Assembly: GCF_050947335.1 (NCBI RefSeq)
Contig: NW_027473532.1
Coordinates: 124,001-188,000, forward strand
Direction of reading: 5' to 3'
Source: Megachile rotundata
Taxonomy: Eukaryota > Arthropoda > Insecta > Hymenoptera > Megachilidae
DNA: 64,000 bases
Positions within the stretch are counted from its first letter, which is position 1, and the number at the start of each line of letters is the position of its first letter. The position numbers were made by a program, and so were the translations under genes. Below, in pieces: positions 46,514-61,073 of this stretch. The notes beneath the pieces were generated by a model that made no database searches, was not told the DNA's origin, and saw only the letters and a list, made by a program, of their open reading frames with translations.

Positions 46514-49500
46514 ACAGCGGATATGTGCGAATTAGAGGCTGAATCGTGCGAAAATGAGCATAATTCGTTCAAAACGAACAAAATTGTTCATTGTGGTGTT
46601 GAATTGTGCTCAGTTACGATAACTTAACATGACTAGATAGTACAGAGTCGAATTACAGCGGATATGTGCGAATTAGAGGCTGAATCGTTCGAAAATGAGC
46701 AAATTTCGTTCAAAACGAGCAAAATTCGTGCAAAACGAGCAAAATTGTTCATTGTGGTGTTGAATTGTGCTCAGATAGGATAACTTAGCATAACTAGATA
46801 GTACAGAGTCGAATTGCAGCGGATATGTGCGAATTAGAGGCTGAATCGTGCGAAAATGGGCATAATTCGTTCAAAACGAGCAAAATTGTTCATTGTGGTG
46901 TTGAATTGTGCTCAGTTACGATAACTTAACATGACTAGATTGTACAGAGTCGAATTACAGCGGATATGTGCGAATTAGAGGCTGAATCGATCGAAAATGA
47001 GCAAAATTCGTTCAAAACGAGCAAAATTCGTGCAAAACGAGCAAAATTGTTCATTGTGGTGTTGAATTGTGCTCAGATAGGATAACTTAACATAACTAGA
47101 TAGTACAGAGTCGAATTGCAGCGGATATGTGCGAATTAGAGGCTGAATCGTGCGAAAATGAGCATAATTCGTGCAAAACGAGCAAAATTGTTCATTGTGG
47201 TGTCGAATTGCGCCCAGATAGGATAACTTAACATAACTAGATAGTACAGAGTCGAATTGCAGCGGAAATGTGCGAATTAGAGGCTGAATCGTGCGAAAAT
47301 GAGCATAATTCGTGCAAAACGAGCAAAATTGTTCGTTGTGGTGTTGAATTGTGCTCAGATAGGATAACCTAACATAACTAGATAGTACAGAGTCGAATTG
47401 CAGCGGATATGTGCGAATTAGAGGCTGAATCGTGCGAAAATGAGCATAATTCGTGCAAAACGAGCAAAATTGTTCGTTGTGGTGTTGAATTGTGCTCAGA
47501 TAGGATAACCTAACATAACTAGATAGTACAGAGTCGAATTGCAGCGGATATGTGCGAATTAGAGGCTGAATCGTGCGAAAATGAGCATAATTCGTGCAAA
47601 ACGAGCAAAATTGTTCATTGTGGTGTCGAATTGCGCCCAGATAGGATAACTTAACATAACTAGATAGTACAGAGTCGAATTGCAGCGGAAATGTGCGAAT
47701 TAGAGGCTGAATCGTGCGAAAATGAGCATAATTCGTGCAAAACGAGCAAAATTGTTCATTGTGGTGTTGAATTGTGCTCAGATAGGATAACTTAACATAA
47801 CTAGATAGTACAGAGTCGAATTACAGCGGATATGTGCGAATTAGAGGCTGAATCGTGCGAAAATGAGCATAATTCGTGCAAAACGAGCAAAATTGTTCAT
47901 TGTGGTGTCGAATTGTGCTCAGATAGGATAACTTAACATAACTAGATAGTACAGAGTCGAATTGCAGCGGATATGTGCGAATTAGAGGCTGAATCGTTCG
48001 AAAATGAGCAAAATTCGTTCAAAACGAGCAAAATTCGTGCAAAACGAGCAAAATTGTTCATTGTGGTGTTGAATTGTGCTCAGATAGGATAACTTAACAT
48101 AACTAGATAGTACAGAGTCGAATTGCAGCGGATATGTGCGAATTAGAGGCTGAATCGTGCGAAAATGAGCATAATTCGTGCAAAACGAGCAAAATTGTTC
48201 GTTGTGGTGTTGAATTGTGCTCAGATAGGATAACCTAACATAACTAGATAGTGCAGAGTCGAATTGCAGCGGATATGTGCGAATTAGAGGCTGAATCGTG
48301 CGAAAATGAGCATAATTCGTGCAAAACGAGCAAAATTGTTCATTATGGTGTTGAATTGTGCTCAGATAGGATAACTTAACATAACTAGATAGCACAGAGT
48401 CGAATTGCAGCGGATATGTGCGAATTAGAGGCTGAATCGTGCGAAAATGAGCATAATTCGTGCAAAACGAGCAAAACTGTTCATTGTGGTGTCGAATTGT
48501 GCTCAGATAGGATAACTTAACATAACTAGATAGTACAGAGTCGAATTACAGCGGATATGTGCGAATTAGAGGCTGAATCGTTCGAAAATGAGCAAAATTC
48601 GTTCAAAACGAGCATAATTCGTGCAAAACGAGCAAAATTGTTCATTGTGGTGTTGAATTGTGCTCAGATAGGATAACTTAACATAACTAGATAGTACAGA
48701 GTCGAATTGCAGCGGATATGTGCGAATTAGAGGCTGAATCGTGCGAAAATGAGCATAATTCGTGCAAAACGAGCAAAATTGTTCATTATGGTGTTGAATT
48801 GTGCTCAGATAGGATAACTTAACATAACTAGATAGCACAGAGTCGAATTACAGCGGATATGTGCGAATTAGAGGCTGAATCGTTCGAAAATGAGCAAAAT
48901 TCGTTCAAAACGAGCATAATTCGTGCAAAACGAGCAAAATTGTTCATTGTGGTGTTGAATTGTGCTCAGATAGGATAACTTAACATAACTAGATAGTACA
49001 GAGTCGAATTGCAGCGGATATGTGCGAATTAGAGGCTGAATCGTGCGAAAATGAGCATAATTCGTGCAAAACGAGCAAAATTGTTCATTATGGTGTTGAA
49101 TTGTGCTCAGATAGGATAACTTAACATAACTAGATAGCACAGAGTCGAATTGCAGCGGATATGTGCGAATTAGAGGCTGAATCGTGCGATAATGAGCATA
49201 ATTCGTGCAAAACGAGCAAAACTGTTCATTGTGGTGTCGAATTGTGCTCAGATAGGATAACTTAACACAACTAGATAGTACAGAGTCGAATTACAGCGGA
49301 TATGTGCGAATTAGAGGCTGAATCGTTCGAAAATGAGCAAAATTCGTTCAAAACGAGCATAATTCGTGCAAAACGAGCAAAATTGTTCATTGTGGTGTTG
49401 AATTGTGCTCAGATAGGATAACTTAACATAACTAGATAGTACAGAGTCGAATTGCAGCGGATATGTGCGAATTAGAGGCTGAATCGTGCGAAAATGAGCA

Positions 49501-50013
49501 TAATTCGTGCAAAACGAGCAAAATTGTTCATTGTGGTGTCGAATTGTGCTCAGATAGGATAACTTAACATAACTAGATAGTACAGAGTCGAATTGCAGCG
49601 GATATGTGCGAATTAGAGGCTGAATCGTTCGAAAATGAGCAAAATTCGTTCAAAACGAGCAAAATTCGTGCAAAACGAGCAAAATTGTTCATTGTGGTGT
49701 TGAATTGTGCTCAGTTACGATAACTTAACATGACTAGATAGTACAGAGTCGAATTACAGCGGATATGTGCGAATTAGGGGCTGAATCGTGCGAAAATAAG
49801 CATAATTCGTTCAAAACGAGCAAAATTGTTCATTGTGGTGTTGAATTGTGCTCAGTTACGACAACTTAACATGACTAGATAGTACAGAGTCGAATTACAG
49901 CGGATATGTGCGAATTAGAGGCTGAATCGTGCGAAAATGAGCATAATTCGTGCAAAACGAGCAAAATTGTTCATTGTGGTGTTGAATTGTGCTCAGTTAC
50001 GATAACTTAACAT

Positions 50014-50037
50014 GACCAGATAGTACAGAGTCAAATT
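50014..50037 (+). other. Unoccupied copy of the retrotransposon target site
   Basis: Same diagnostic pair, 3524 bp after the 46490 copy, reflecting a 24-monomer higher-order repeat. Confidence 0.8.
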
Positions 50038-51790
50038 ACAGCGGATATGTGCGAATTAGAGGCTGAATCGTGCGAAAATGAGCATAATTCGTTCAAAACG
50101 AACAAAATTGTTCATTGTGGTGTTGAATTGTGCTCAGTTACGATAACTTAACATGACTAGATAGTACAGAGTCGAATTACAGCGGATATGTGCGAATTAG
50201 AGGCTGAATCGTTCGAAAATGAGCAAATTTCGTTCAAAACGAGCAAAATTCGTGCAAAACGAGCAAAATTGTTCATTGTGGTGTTGAATTGTGCTCAGAT
50301 AGGATAACTTAGCATAACTAGATAGTACAGAGTCGAATTGCAGCGGATATGTGCGAATTAGAGGCTGAATCGTGCGAAAATGGGCATAATTCGTTCAAAA
50401 CGAGCAAAATTGTTCATTGTGGTGTTGAATTGTGCTCAGTTACGATAACTTAACATGACTAGATTGTACAGAGTCGAATTACAGCGGATATGTGCGAATT
50501 AGAGGCTGAATCGATCGAAAATGAGCAAAATTCGTTCAAAACGAGCAAAATTCGTGCAAAACGAGCAAAATTGTTCATTGTGGTGTTGAATTGTGCTCAG
50601 ATAGGATAACTTAACATAACTAGATAGTACAGAGTCGAATTGCAGCGGATATGTGCGAATTAGAGGCTGAATCGTGCGAAAATGAGCATAATTCGTGCAA
50701 AACGAGCAAAATTGTTCATTGTGGTGTCGAATTGCGCCCAGATAGGATAACTTAACATAACTAGATAGTACAGAGTCGAATTGCAGCGGAAATGTGCGAA
50801 TTAGAGGCTGAATCGTGCGAAAATGAGCATAATTCGTGCAAAACGAGCAAAATTGTTCGTTGTGGTGTTGAATTGTGCTCAGATAGGATAACCTAACATA
50901 ACTAGATAGTACAGAGTCGAATTGCAGCGGATATGTGCGAATTAGAGGCTGAATCGTGCGAAAATGAGCATAATTCGTGCAAAACGAGCAAAATTGTTCG
51001 TTGTGGTGTTGAATTGTGCTCAGATAGGATAACCTAACATAACTAGATAGTACAGAGTCGAATTGCAGCGGATATGTGCGAATTAGAGGCTGAATCGTGC
51101 GAAAATGAGCATAATTCGTGCAAAACGAGCAAAATTGTTCATTGTGGTGTCGAATTGCGCCCAGATAGGATAACTTAACATAACTAGATAGTACAGAGTC
51201 GAATTGCAGCGGAAATGTGCGAATTAGAGGCTGAATCGTGCGAAAATGAGCATAATTCGTGCAAAACGAGCAAAATTGTTCATTGTGGTGTTGAATTGTG
51301 CTCAGATAGGATAACTTAACATAACTAGATAGTACAGAGTCGAATTACAGCGGATATGTGCGAATTAGAGGCTGAATCGTGCGAAAATGAGCATAATTCG
51401 TGCAAAACGAGCAAAATTGTTCATTGTGGTGTCGAATTGTGCTCAGATAGGATAACTTAACATAACTAGATAGTACAGAGTCGAATTGCAGCGGATATGT
51501 GCGAATTAGAGGCTGAATCGTTCGAAAATGAGCAAAATTCGTTCAAAACGAGCAAAATTCGTGCAAAACGAGCAAAATTGTTCATTGTGGTGTTGAATTG
51601 TGCTCAGATAGGATAACTTAACATAACTAGATAGTACAGAGTCGAATTGCAGCGGATATGTGCGAATTAGAGGCTGAATCGTGCGAAAATGAGCATAATT
51701 CGTGCAAAACGAGCAAAATTGTTCGTTGTGGTGTTGAATTGTGCTCAGATAGGATAACCTAACATAACTAGATAGTGCAGAGTCGAATTG

Positions 51791-54700
51791 CAGCGGATAT
51801 GTGCGAATTAGAGGCTGAATCGTGCGAAAATGAGCATAATTCGTTCAAAACGAACAAAATTGTTCATTGTGGTGTTGAATTGTGCTCAGTTACGATAACT
51901 TAACATGACTAGATAGTACAGAGTCGAATTACAGCGGATATGTGCGAATTAGAGGCTGAATCGTTCGAAAATGAGCAAATTTCGTTCAAAACGAGCAAAA
52001 TTCGTGCAAAACGAGCAAAATTGTTCATTGTGGTGTTGAATTGTGCTCAGATAGGATAACTTAGCATAACTAGATAGTACAGAGTCGAATTGCAGCGGAT
52101 ATGTGCGAATTAGAGGCTGAATCGTGCGAAAATGGGCATAATTCGTTCAAAACGAGCAAAATTGTTCATTGTGGTGTTGAATTGTGCTCAGTTACGATAA
52201 CTTAACATGACTAGATAGTACAGAGTCGAATTACAGCGGATATGTGCGAATTAGAGGCTGAATCGATCGAAAATGAGCAAAATTCGTTCAAAACGAGCAA
52301 AATTCGTGCAAAACGAGCAAAATTGCTCATTGTGGTGTTGAATTGTGCTCAGATAGGATAACTTAACATAACTAGATAGTACAGAGTCGAATCACAGCGG
52401 ATATGTGCGAATTAGAGGCTGAATCGTGCGAAAATGAGCATAATTCGTGCAAAACGAGCAAAATTGTTCGTTGTGGTGTTGAATTGTGCTCAGATAGGAT
52501 AACCTAACATAACTAGATAGTACAGAGTCGAATTGCAGCGGATATGTGCGAATTAGAGGCTGAATCGTGCGAAAATGAGCATAATTCGTGCAAAACGAGC
52601 AAAATTGTTCGTTGTGGTGTTGAATTGTGCTCAGATAGGATAACCTAACATAACTAGATAGTACAGAGTCGAATTGCAGCGGATATGTGCGAATTAGAGG
52701 CTGAATCGTGCGAAAATGAGCATAATTCGTTCAAAACGAGCAAAATTGTTCATTGTGGTGTTGAATTGTGCTCAGTTACGATAACTTAACATGACTAGAT
52801 AGTACAGAGTCGAATTACAGCGGATATGTGCGAATTAGAGGCTGAATCGTTCGAAAATGAGCAAAATTCGTTCAAAACGAGCAAAATTCGTGCAAAACGA
52901 GCAAAATTGTTCATTATGGTGTTGAATTGTGCTCAGATAGGATAACTTAACATAACTAGATAGTACAGAGTCGAATTGCAGCGGATATGTGCGAATTAGA
53001 GGCTGAATCGTGCGAAAATGAGCATAATTCGTTCAAAACGAGCAAAATTGTTCATTGTGGTGTTGAATTGTGCTCAGTTACGATAACTTAACATGACTAG
53101 ATAGTACAGAGTCGAATTACAGCGGATATGTGCGAATTAGAGGCTGAATCGTTCGAAAATGAGCAAATTTCGTTCAAAACGAGCAAAATTCGTGCAAAAC
53201 GCGCAAAATTGTTCATTGTGGTGTTGAATTGTGCTCAGTTACGATAACTTAACATGAGTAGATAGTACAGAGTCGAATTACAGCGGATATGTGCGAATTA
53301 GAGGCTGAATCGTGCGAAAATGAGCATAATTCGTGCAAAACGAGCAAAATTGTTCATTGTGGTGTCGAATTGCGCCCAGATAGGATAACTTAACAAAACT
53401 AGATAGTACAGAGTCGAATTGCAGCGGAAATGTGCGAATTAGAGGCTGAATCGTGCGAAAATGAGCATAATTCGTGCAAAACGAGCAAAATTGTTCGTTG
53501 TGGTGTTGAATTGTGCTCAGATAGGATAACCTAACATAACTAGATAGTACAGAGTCGAATTGCAGCGGATATGTGCGAATTAGAGGCTGAATCGTGCGAA
53601 AATGAGCATAATTCGTGCAAAACGAGCAAAATTGTTCGTTGTGGTGTTGAATTGTGCTCAGATAGGATAACCTAACATAACTAGATAGTACAGAGTCGAA
53701 TTGCAGCGGATATGTGCGAATTAGAGGCTGAATCGTGCGAAAATGAGCATAATTCGTGCAAAACGAGCAAAATTGTTCATTGTGGTGTCGAATTGCGCCC
53801 AGATAGGATAACTTAACATAACTAGATAGTACAGAGTCGAATTGCAGCGGAAATGTGCGAATTAGAGGCTGAATCGTGCGAAAATGAGCATAATTCGTGC
53901 AAAACGAGCAAAATTGTTCATTGTGGTGTTGAATTGTGCTCAGATAGGATAACTTAACATAACTAGATAGTACAGAGTCGAATTACAGCGGATATGTGCG
54001 AATTAGAGGCTGAATCGTGCGAAAATGAGCATAATTCGTGCAAAACGAGCAAAATTGTTCATTGTGGTGTCGAATTGTGCTCAGATAGGATAACTTAACA
54101 TAACTAGATAGTACAGAGTCGAATTGCAGCGGATATGTGCGAATTAGAGGCTGAATCGTTCGAAAATGAGCAAAATTCGTTCAAAACGAGCAAAATTCGT
54201 GCAAAACGAGCAAAATTGTTCATTGTGGTGTTGAATTGTGCTCAGATAGGATAACTTAACATAACTAGATAGTACAGAGTCGAATTGCAGCGGATATGTG
54301 CGAATTAGAGGCTGAATCGTGCGAAAATGAGCATAATTCGTGCAAAACGAGCAAAATTGTTCGTTGTGGTGTTGAATTGTGCTCAGATAGGATAACCTAA
54401 CATAACTAGATAGTGCAGAGTCGAATTGCAGCGGATATGTGCGAATTAGAGGCTGAATCGTGCGAAAATGAGCATAATTCGTGCAAAACGAGCAAAATTG
54501 TTCATTATGGTGTTGAATTGTGCTCAGATAGGATAACTTAACATAACTAGATAGCACAGAGTCGAATTGCAGCGGATATGTGCGAATTAGAGGCTGAATC
54601 GTGCGAAAATGAGCATAATTCGTGCAAAACGAGCAAAACTGTTCATTGTGGTGTCGAATTGTGCTCAGATAGGATAACTTAACATAACTAGATAGTACAG

Positions 54701-55742
54701 AGTCGAATTACAGCGGATATGTGCGAATTAGAGGCTGAATCGTTCGAAAATGAGCAAAATTCGTTCAAAACGAGCATAATTCGTGCAAAACGAGCAAAAT
54801 TGTTCATTGTGGTGTTGAATTGTGCTCAGATAGGATAACTTAACATAACTAGATAGTACAGAGTCGAATTGCAGCGGATATGTGCGAATTAGAGGCTGAA
54901 TCGTGCGAAAATGAGCATAATTCGTGCAAAACGAGCAAAATTGTTCATTATGGTGTTGAATTGTGCTCAGATAGGATAACTTAACATAACTAGATAGCAC
55001 AGAGTCGAATTACAGCGGATATGTGCGAATTAGAGGCTGAATCGTTCGAAAATGAGCAAAATTCGTTCAAAACGAGCATAATTCGTGCAAAACGAGCAAA
55101 ATTGTTCATTGTGGTGTTGAATTGTGCTCAGATAGGATAACTTAACATAACTAGATAGTACAGAGTCGAATTGCAGCGGATATGTGCGAATTAGAGGCTG
55201 AATCGTGCGAAAATGAGCATAATTCGTGCAAAACGAGCAAAATTGTTCATTATGGTGTTGAATTGTGCTCAGATAGGATAACTTAACATAACTAGATAGC
55301 ACAGAGTCGAATTGCAGCGGATATGTGCGAATTAGAGGCTGAATCGTGCGATAATGAGCATAATTCGTGCAAAACGAGCAAAACTGTTCATTGTGGTGTC
55401 GAATTGTGCTCAGATAGGATAACTTAACATAACTAGATAGTACAGAGTCGAATTACAGCGGATATGTGCGAATTAGAGGCTGAATCGTTCGAAAATGAGC
55501 AAAATTCGTTCAAAACGAGCATAATTCGTGCAAAACGAGCAAAATTGTTCATTGTGGTGTTGAATTGTGCTCAGATAGGATAACTTAACATAACTAGATA
55601 GTACAGAGTCGAATTGCAGCGGATATGTGCGAATTAGAGGCTGAATCGTGCGAAAATGAGCATAATTCGTGCAAAACGAGCAAAATTGTTCATTGTGGTG
55701 TCGAATTGTGCTCAGATAGGATAACTTAACATAACTAGATAG
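51791..55742. repeat. Copy of block D
   Basis: Counterpart of 19995-23946. The left edge at about 51790 is a join: a monomer with gatagtgcag runs straight into one with the gaacaaa variant, an order not seen elsewhere in the window, so an unequal exchange probably ended here. Confidence 0.8.
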
Positions 55743-58700
55743 TACAGAGTCGAATTGCAGCGGATATGTGCGAATTAGAGGCTGAATCGTTCGAAAATGA
55801 GCAAAATTCGTTCAAAACGAGCAAAATTCGTGCAAAACGAGCAAAATTGTTCATTGTGGTGTTGAATTGTGCTCAGTTACGACAACTTAACATGACTAGA
55901 TAGTACAGAGTCGAATTACAGCGGATATGTGCGAATTAGAGGCTGAATCGTTCGAAAATGAGCAAATTTCGTTCAAAACGAGCAAAATTCGTGCAAAACG
56001 AGCAAAATTGTTCATTGTGGTGTTGAATTGTGCTCAGATAGGATAACTTAGCATAACTAGATAGTACAGAGTCGAATTGCAGCGGATATGTGCGAATTAG
56101 AGGCTGAATCGTGCGAAAATGGGCATAATTCGTTCAAAACGAGCAAAATTGTTCATTGTGGTGTTGAATTGTGCTCAGTTACGATAACTTAACATGACTA
56201 GATAGTACAGAGTCGAATTACAGCGGATATGTGCGAATTAGAGGCTGAATCGATCGAAAATGAGCAAAATTCGTTCAAAACGAGCAAAATTCGTGCAAAA
56301 CGAGCAAAATTGTTCATTGTGGTGTTGAATTGTGCTCAGATAGGATAACTTAACATAACTAGATAGTACAGAGTCGAATCACAGCGGATATGTGCGAATT
56401 AGAGGCTGAATCGTGCGAAAATGAGCATAATTCGTGCAAAACGAGCAAAATTGTTCGTTGTGGTGTTGAATTGTGCTCAGATAGGATAACCTAACATAAC
56501 TAGATAGTACAGAGTCGAATTGCAGCGGATATGTGCGAATTAGAGGCTGAATCGTGCGAAAATGAGCATAATTCGTGCAAAACGAGCAAAATTGTTCGTT
56601 GTGGTGTTGAATTGTGCTCAGATAGGATAACCTAACATAACTAGATAGTACAGAGTCGAATTGCAGCGGATATGTGCGAATTAGAGGCTGAATCGTGCGA
56701 AAATGAGCATAATTCGTTCAAAACGAGCAAAATTGTTCATTGTGGTGTTGAATTGTGCTCAGTTACGATAACTTAACATGACTAGATAGTACAGAGTCGA
56801 ATTACAGCGGATATGTGCGAATTAGAGGCTGAATCGTTCGAAAATGAGCAAAATTCGTTCAAAACGAGCAAAATTCGTGCAAAACGAGCAAAATTGTTCA
56901 TTATGGTGTTGAATTGTGCTCAGATAGGATAACTTAACATAACTAGATAGTACAGAGTCGAATTGCAGCGGATATGTGCGAATTAGAGGCTGAATCGTGC
57001 GAAAATGAGCATAATTCGTTCAAAACGAGCAAAATTGTTCATTGTGGTGTTGAATTGTGCTCAGTTACGATAACTTAACATGACTAGATAGTACAGAGTC
57101 GAATTACAGCGGATATGTGCGAATTAGAGGCTGAATCGTTCGAAAATGAGCAAATTTCGTTCAAAACGAGCAAAATTCGTGCAAAACGCGCAAAATTGTT
57201 CATTGTGGTGTTGAATTGTGCTCAGTTACGATAACTTAACATGAGTAGATAGTACAGAGTCGAATTACAGCGGATATGTGCGAATTAGAGGCTGAATCGT
57301 GCGAAAATGAGCATAATTCGTGCAAAACGAGCAAAATTGTTCATTGTGGTGTCGAATTGCGCCCAGATAGGATAACTTAACATAACTAGATAGTACAGAG
57401 TCGAATTGCAGCGGAAATGTGCGAATTAGAGGCTGAATCGTGCGAAAATGAGCATAATTCGTGCAAAACGAGCAAAATTGTTCATTGTGGTGTTGAATTG
57501 TGCTCAGATAGGATAACTTAACATAACTAGATAGTACAGAGTCGAATTACAGCGGATATGTGCGAATTAGAGGCTGAATCGTGCGAAAATGAGCATAATT
57601 TGTGCAAAACGAGCAAAATTGTTCATTGTGGTGTCGAATTGTGCTCAGATAGGATAACTTAACATAACTAGATAGTACAGAGTCGAATTGCAGCGGATAT
57701 GTGCGAATTAGAGGCTGAATCGTTCGAAAATGAGCAAAATTCGTTCAAAACGAGCAAAATTCGTGCAAAACGAGCAAAATTGTTCATTGTGGTGTTGAAT
57801 TGTGCTCAGATAGGATAACTTAACATAACTAGATAGTACAGAGTCGAATTGCAGCGGATATGTGCGAATTAGAGGCTGAATCGTTCGAAAATGAGCAAAT
57901 TTCGTTCAAAACGAGCAAAATTCGTGCAAAACGCGCAAAATTGTTCATTGTGGTGTTGAATTGTGCTCAGTTACGATAACTTAACATGAGTAGATAGTAC
58001 AGAGTCGAATTACAGCGGATATGTGCGAATTAGAGGCTGAATCGTGCGAAAATGAGCATAATTCGTGCAAAACGAGCAAAATTGTTCATTGTGGTGTCGA
58101 ATTGCGCCCAGATAGGATAACTTAACATAACTAGATAGTACAGAGTCGAATTGCAGCGGAAATGTGCGAATTAGAGGCTGAATCGTGCGAAAATGAGCAT
58201 AATTCGTGCAAAACGAGCAAAATTGTTCATTGTGGTGTTGAATTGTGCTCAGATAGGATAACTTAACATAACTAGATAGTACAGAGTCGAATTACAGCGG
58301 ATATGTGCGAATTAGAGGCTGAATCGTGCGAAAATGAGCATAATTTGTGCAAAACGAGCAAAATTGTTCATTGTGGTGTCGAATTGTGCTCAGATAGGAT
58401 AACTTAACATAACTAGATAGTACAGAGTCGAATTGCAGCGGATATGTGCGAATTAGAGGCTGAATCGTTCGAAAATGAGCAAAATTCGTTCAAAACGAGC
58501 AAAATTCGTGCAAAACGAGCAAAATTGTTCATTGTGGTGTTGAATTGTGCTCAGATAGGATAACTTAACATAACTAGATAGTACAGAGTCGAATTGCAGC
58601 GGATATGTGCGAATTAGAGGCTGAATCGTGCGAAAATGAGCATAATTCGTGCAAAACGAGCAAAATTGTTCGTTGTGGTGTTGAATTGTGCTCAGATAGG

Positions 58701-58866
58701 ATAACCTAACATAACTAGATAGTGCAGAGTCGAATTGCAGCGGATATGTGCGAATTAGAGGCTGAATCGTGCGAAAATGAGCATAATTCGTGCAAAACGA
58801 GCAAAATTGTTCATTATGGTGTTGAATTGTGCTCAGATAGGATAACTTAACATAACTAGATAGCAC
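54144..58866. repeat. Block C, third copy of the 4309-bp repeat region
   Basis: Matches 40592-45314 at displacement 13552 and therefore 4742-9464 as well. It includes the 745-bp pair at about 57140-58629. Downstream of 58866 it differs from the other two copies by lacking a 302-bp dimer (gtgcgataatg follows directly). Confidence 0.78.
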
Positions 58867-59739
58867 AGAGTCGAATTGCAGCGGATATGTGCGAATTAGA
58901 GGCTGAATCGTGCGATAATGAGCATAATTCGTGCAAAACGAGCAAAACTGTTCATTGTGGTGTCGAATTGTGCTCAGATAGGATAACTTAACATAACTAG
59001 ATAGTACAGAGTCGAATTACAGCGGATATGTGCGAATTAGAGGCTGAATCGTTCGAAAATGAGCAAAATTCGTTCAAAACGAGCATAATTCGTGCAAAAC
59101 GAGCAAAATTGTTCATTGTGGTGTTGAATTGTGCTCAGATAGGATAACTTAACATAACTAGATAGTACAGAGTCGAATTGCAGCGGATATGTGCGAATTA
59201 GAGGCTGAATCGTGCGAAAATGAGCATAATTCGTGCAAAACGAGCAAAATTGTTCATTGTGGTGTCGAATTGTGCTCAGATAGGATAACTTAACATAACT
59301 AGATAGTACAGAGTCGAATTGCAGCGGATATGTGCGAATTAGAGGCTGAATCGTTCGAAAATGAGCAAAATTCGTTCAAAACGAGCAAAATTCGTGCAAA
59401 ACGAGCAAAATTGTTCATTGTGGTGTTGAATTGTGCTCAGTTACGATAACTTAACATGACTAGATAGTACAGAGTCGAATTACAGCGGATATGTGCGAAT
59501 TAGGGGCTGAATCGTGCGAAAATAAGCATAATTCGTTCAAAACGAGCAAAATTGTTCATTGTGGTGTTGAATTGTGCTCAGTTACGACAACTTAACATGA
59601 CTAGATAGTACAGAGTCGAATTACAGCGGATATGTGCGAATTAGAGGCTGAATCGTGCGAAAATGAGCATAATTCGTGCAAAACGAGCAAAATTGTTCAT
59701 TGTGGTGTTGAATTGTGCTCAGTTACGATAACTTAACAT

Positions 59740-59763
59740 GACCAGATAGTACAGAGTCAAATT
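59740..59763 (+). other. Unoccupied copy of the retrotransposon target site
   Basis: Same diagnostic pair. The monomers before it, including the gttacgacaac monomer missing in block B, match the left flank of the insertion more fully than 46490 does. Confidence 0.8.
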
Positions 59764-61049
59764 ACAGCGGATATGTGCGAATTAGAGGCTGAATCGTGCG
59801 AAAATGAGCATAATTCGTTCAAAACGAACAAAATTGTTCATTGTGGTGTTGAATTGTGCTCAGTTACGATAACTTAACATGACTAGATAGTACAGAGTCG
59901 AATTACAGCGGATATGTGCGAATTAGAGGCTGAATCGTGCGAAAATGAGCATAATTCGTGCAAAACGAGCAAAATTGTTCGTTGTGGTGTTGAATTGTGC
60001 TCAGATAGGATAACCTAACATAACTAGATAGTGCAGAGTCGAATTGCAGCGGATATGTGCGAATTAGAGGCTGAATCGTGCGAAAATGAGCATAATTCGT
60101 GCAAAACGAGCAAAATTGTTCATTATGGTGTTGAATTGTGCTCAGATAGGATAACTTAACATAACTAGATAGCACAGAGTCGAATTGCAGCGGATATGTG
60201 CGAATTAGAGGCTGAATCGTGCGATAATGAGCATAATTCGTGCAAAACGAGCAAAACTGTTCATTGTGGTGTCGAATTGTGCTCAGATAGGATAACTTAA
60301 CATAACTAGATAGTACAGAGTCGAATTACAGCGGATATGTGCGAATTAGAGGCTGAATCGTTCGAAAATGAGCAAAATTCGTTCAAAACGAGCATAATTC
60401 GTGCAAAACGAGCAAAATTGTTCATTGTGGTGTTGAATTGTGCTCAGATAGGATAACTTAACATAACTAGATAGTACAGAGTCGAATTGCAGCGGATATG
60501 TGCGAATTAGAGGCTGAATCGTGCGAAAATGAGCATAATTCGTGCAAAACGAGCAAAATTGTTCATTGTGGTGTCGAATTGTGCTCAGATAGGATAACTT
60601 AACATAACTAGATAGTACAGAGTCGAATTGCAGCGGATATGTGCGAATTAGAGGCTGAATCGTTCGAAAATGAGCAAAATTCGTTCAAAACGAGCAAAAT
60701 TCGTGCAAAACGAGCAAAATTGTTCATTGTGGTGTTGAATTGTGCTCAGTTACGATAACTTAACATGACTAGATAGTACAGAGTCGAATTACAGCGGATA
60801 TGTGCGAATTAGGGGCTGAATCGTGCGAAAATAAGCATAATTCGTTCAAAACGAGCAAAATTGTTCATTGTGGTGTTGAATTGTGCTCAGTTACGACAAC
60901 TTAACATGACTAGATAGTACAGAGTCGAATTACAGCGGATATGTGCGAATTAGAGGCTGAATCGTGCGAAAATGAGCATAATTCGTGCAAAACGAGCAAA
61001 ATTGTTCATTGTGGTGTTGAATTGTGCTCAGTTACGATAACTTAACATG

Positions 61050-61073
61050 ACCAGATAGTACAGAGTCAAATTA
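61050..61073 (+). other. Unoccupied copy of the retrotransposon target site
   Basis: Same diagnostic pair, uninterrupted, 1310 bp after the 59740 copy. Confidence 0.8.

Larger units (their letters stand above)
46490..51790. repeat. 3524-bp higher-order repeat (24 monomers), partial second copy
   Basis: The target-type monomer at 46490 recurs at 50014 and the sequence after it is shared for about 1.8 kb, including tagattgtac at 46938 and 50462. 3524 equals seventeen 141-bp plus seven 161-bp monomers. The second copy stops at about 51790, at the join that begins 51791-55742. Confidence 0.72.
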
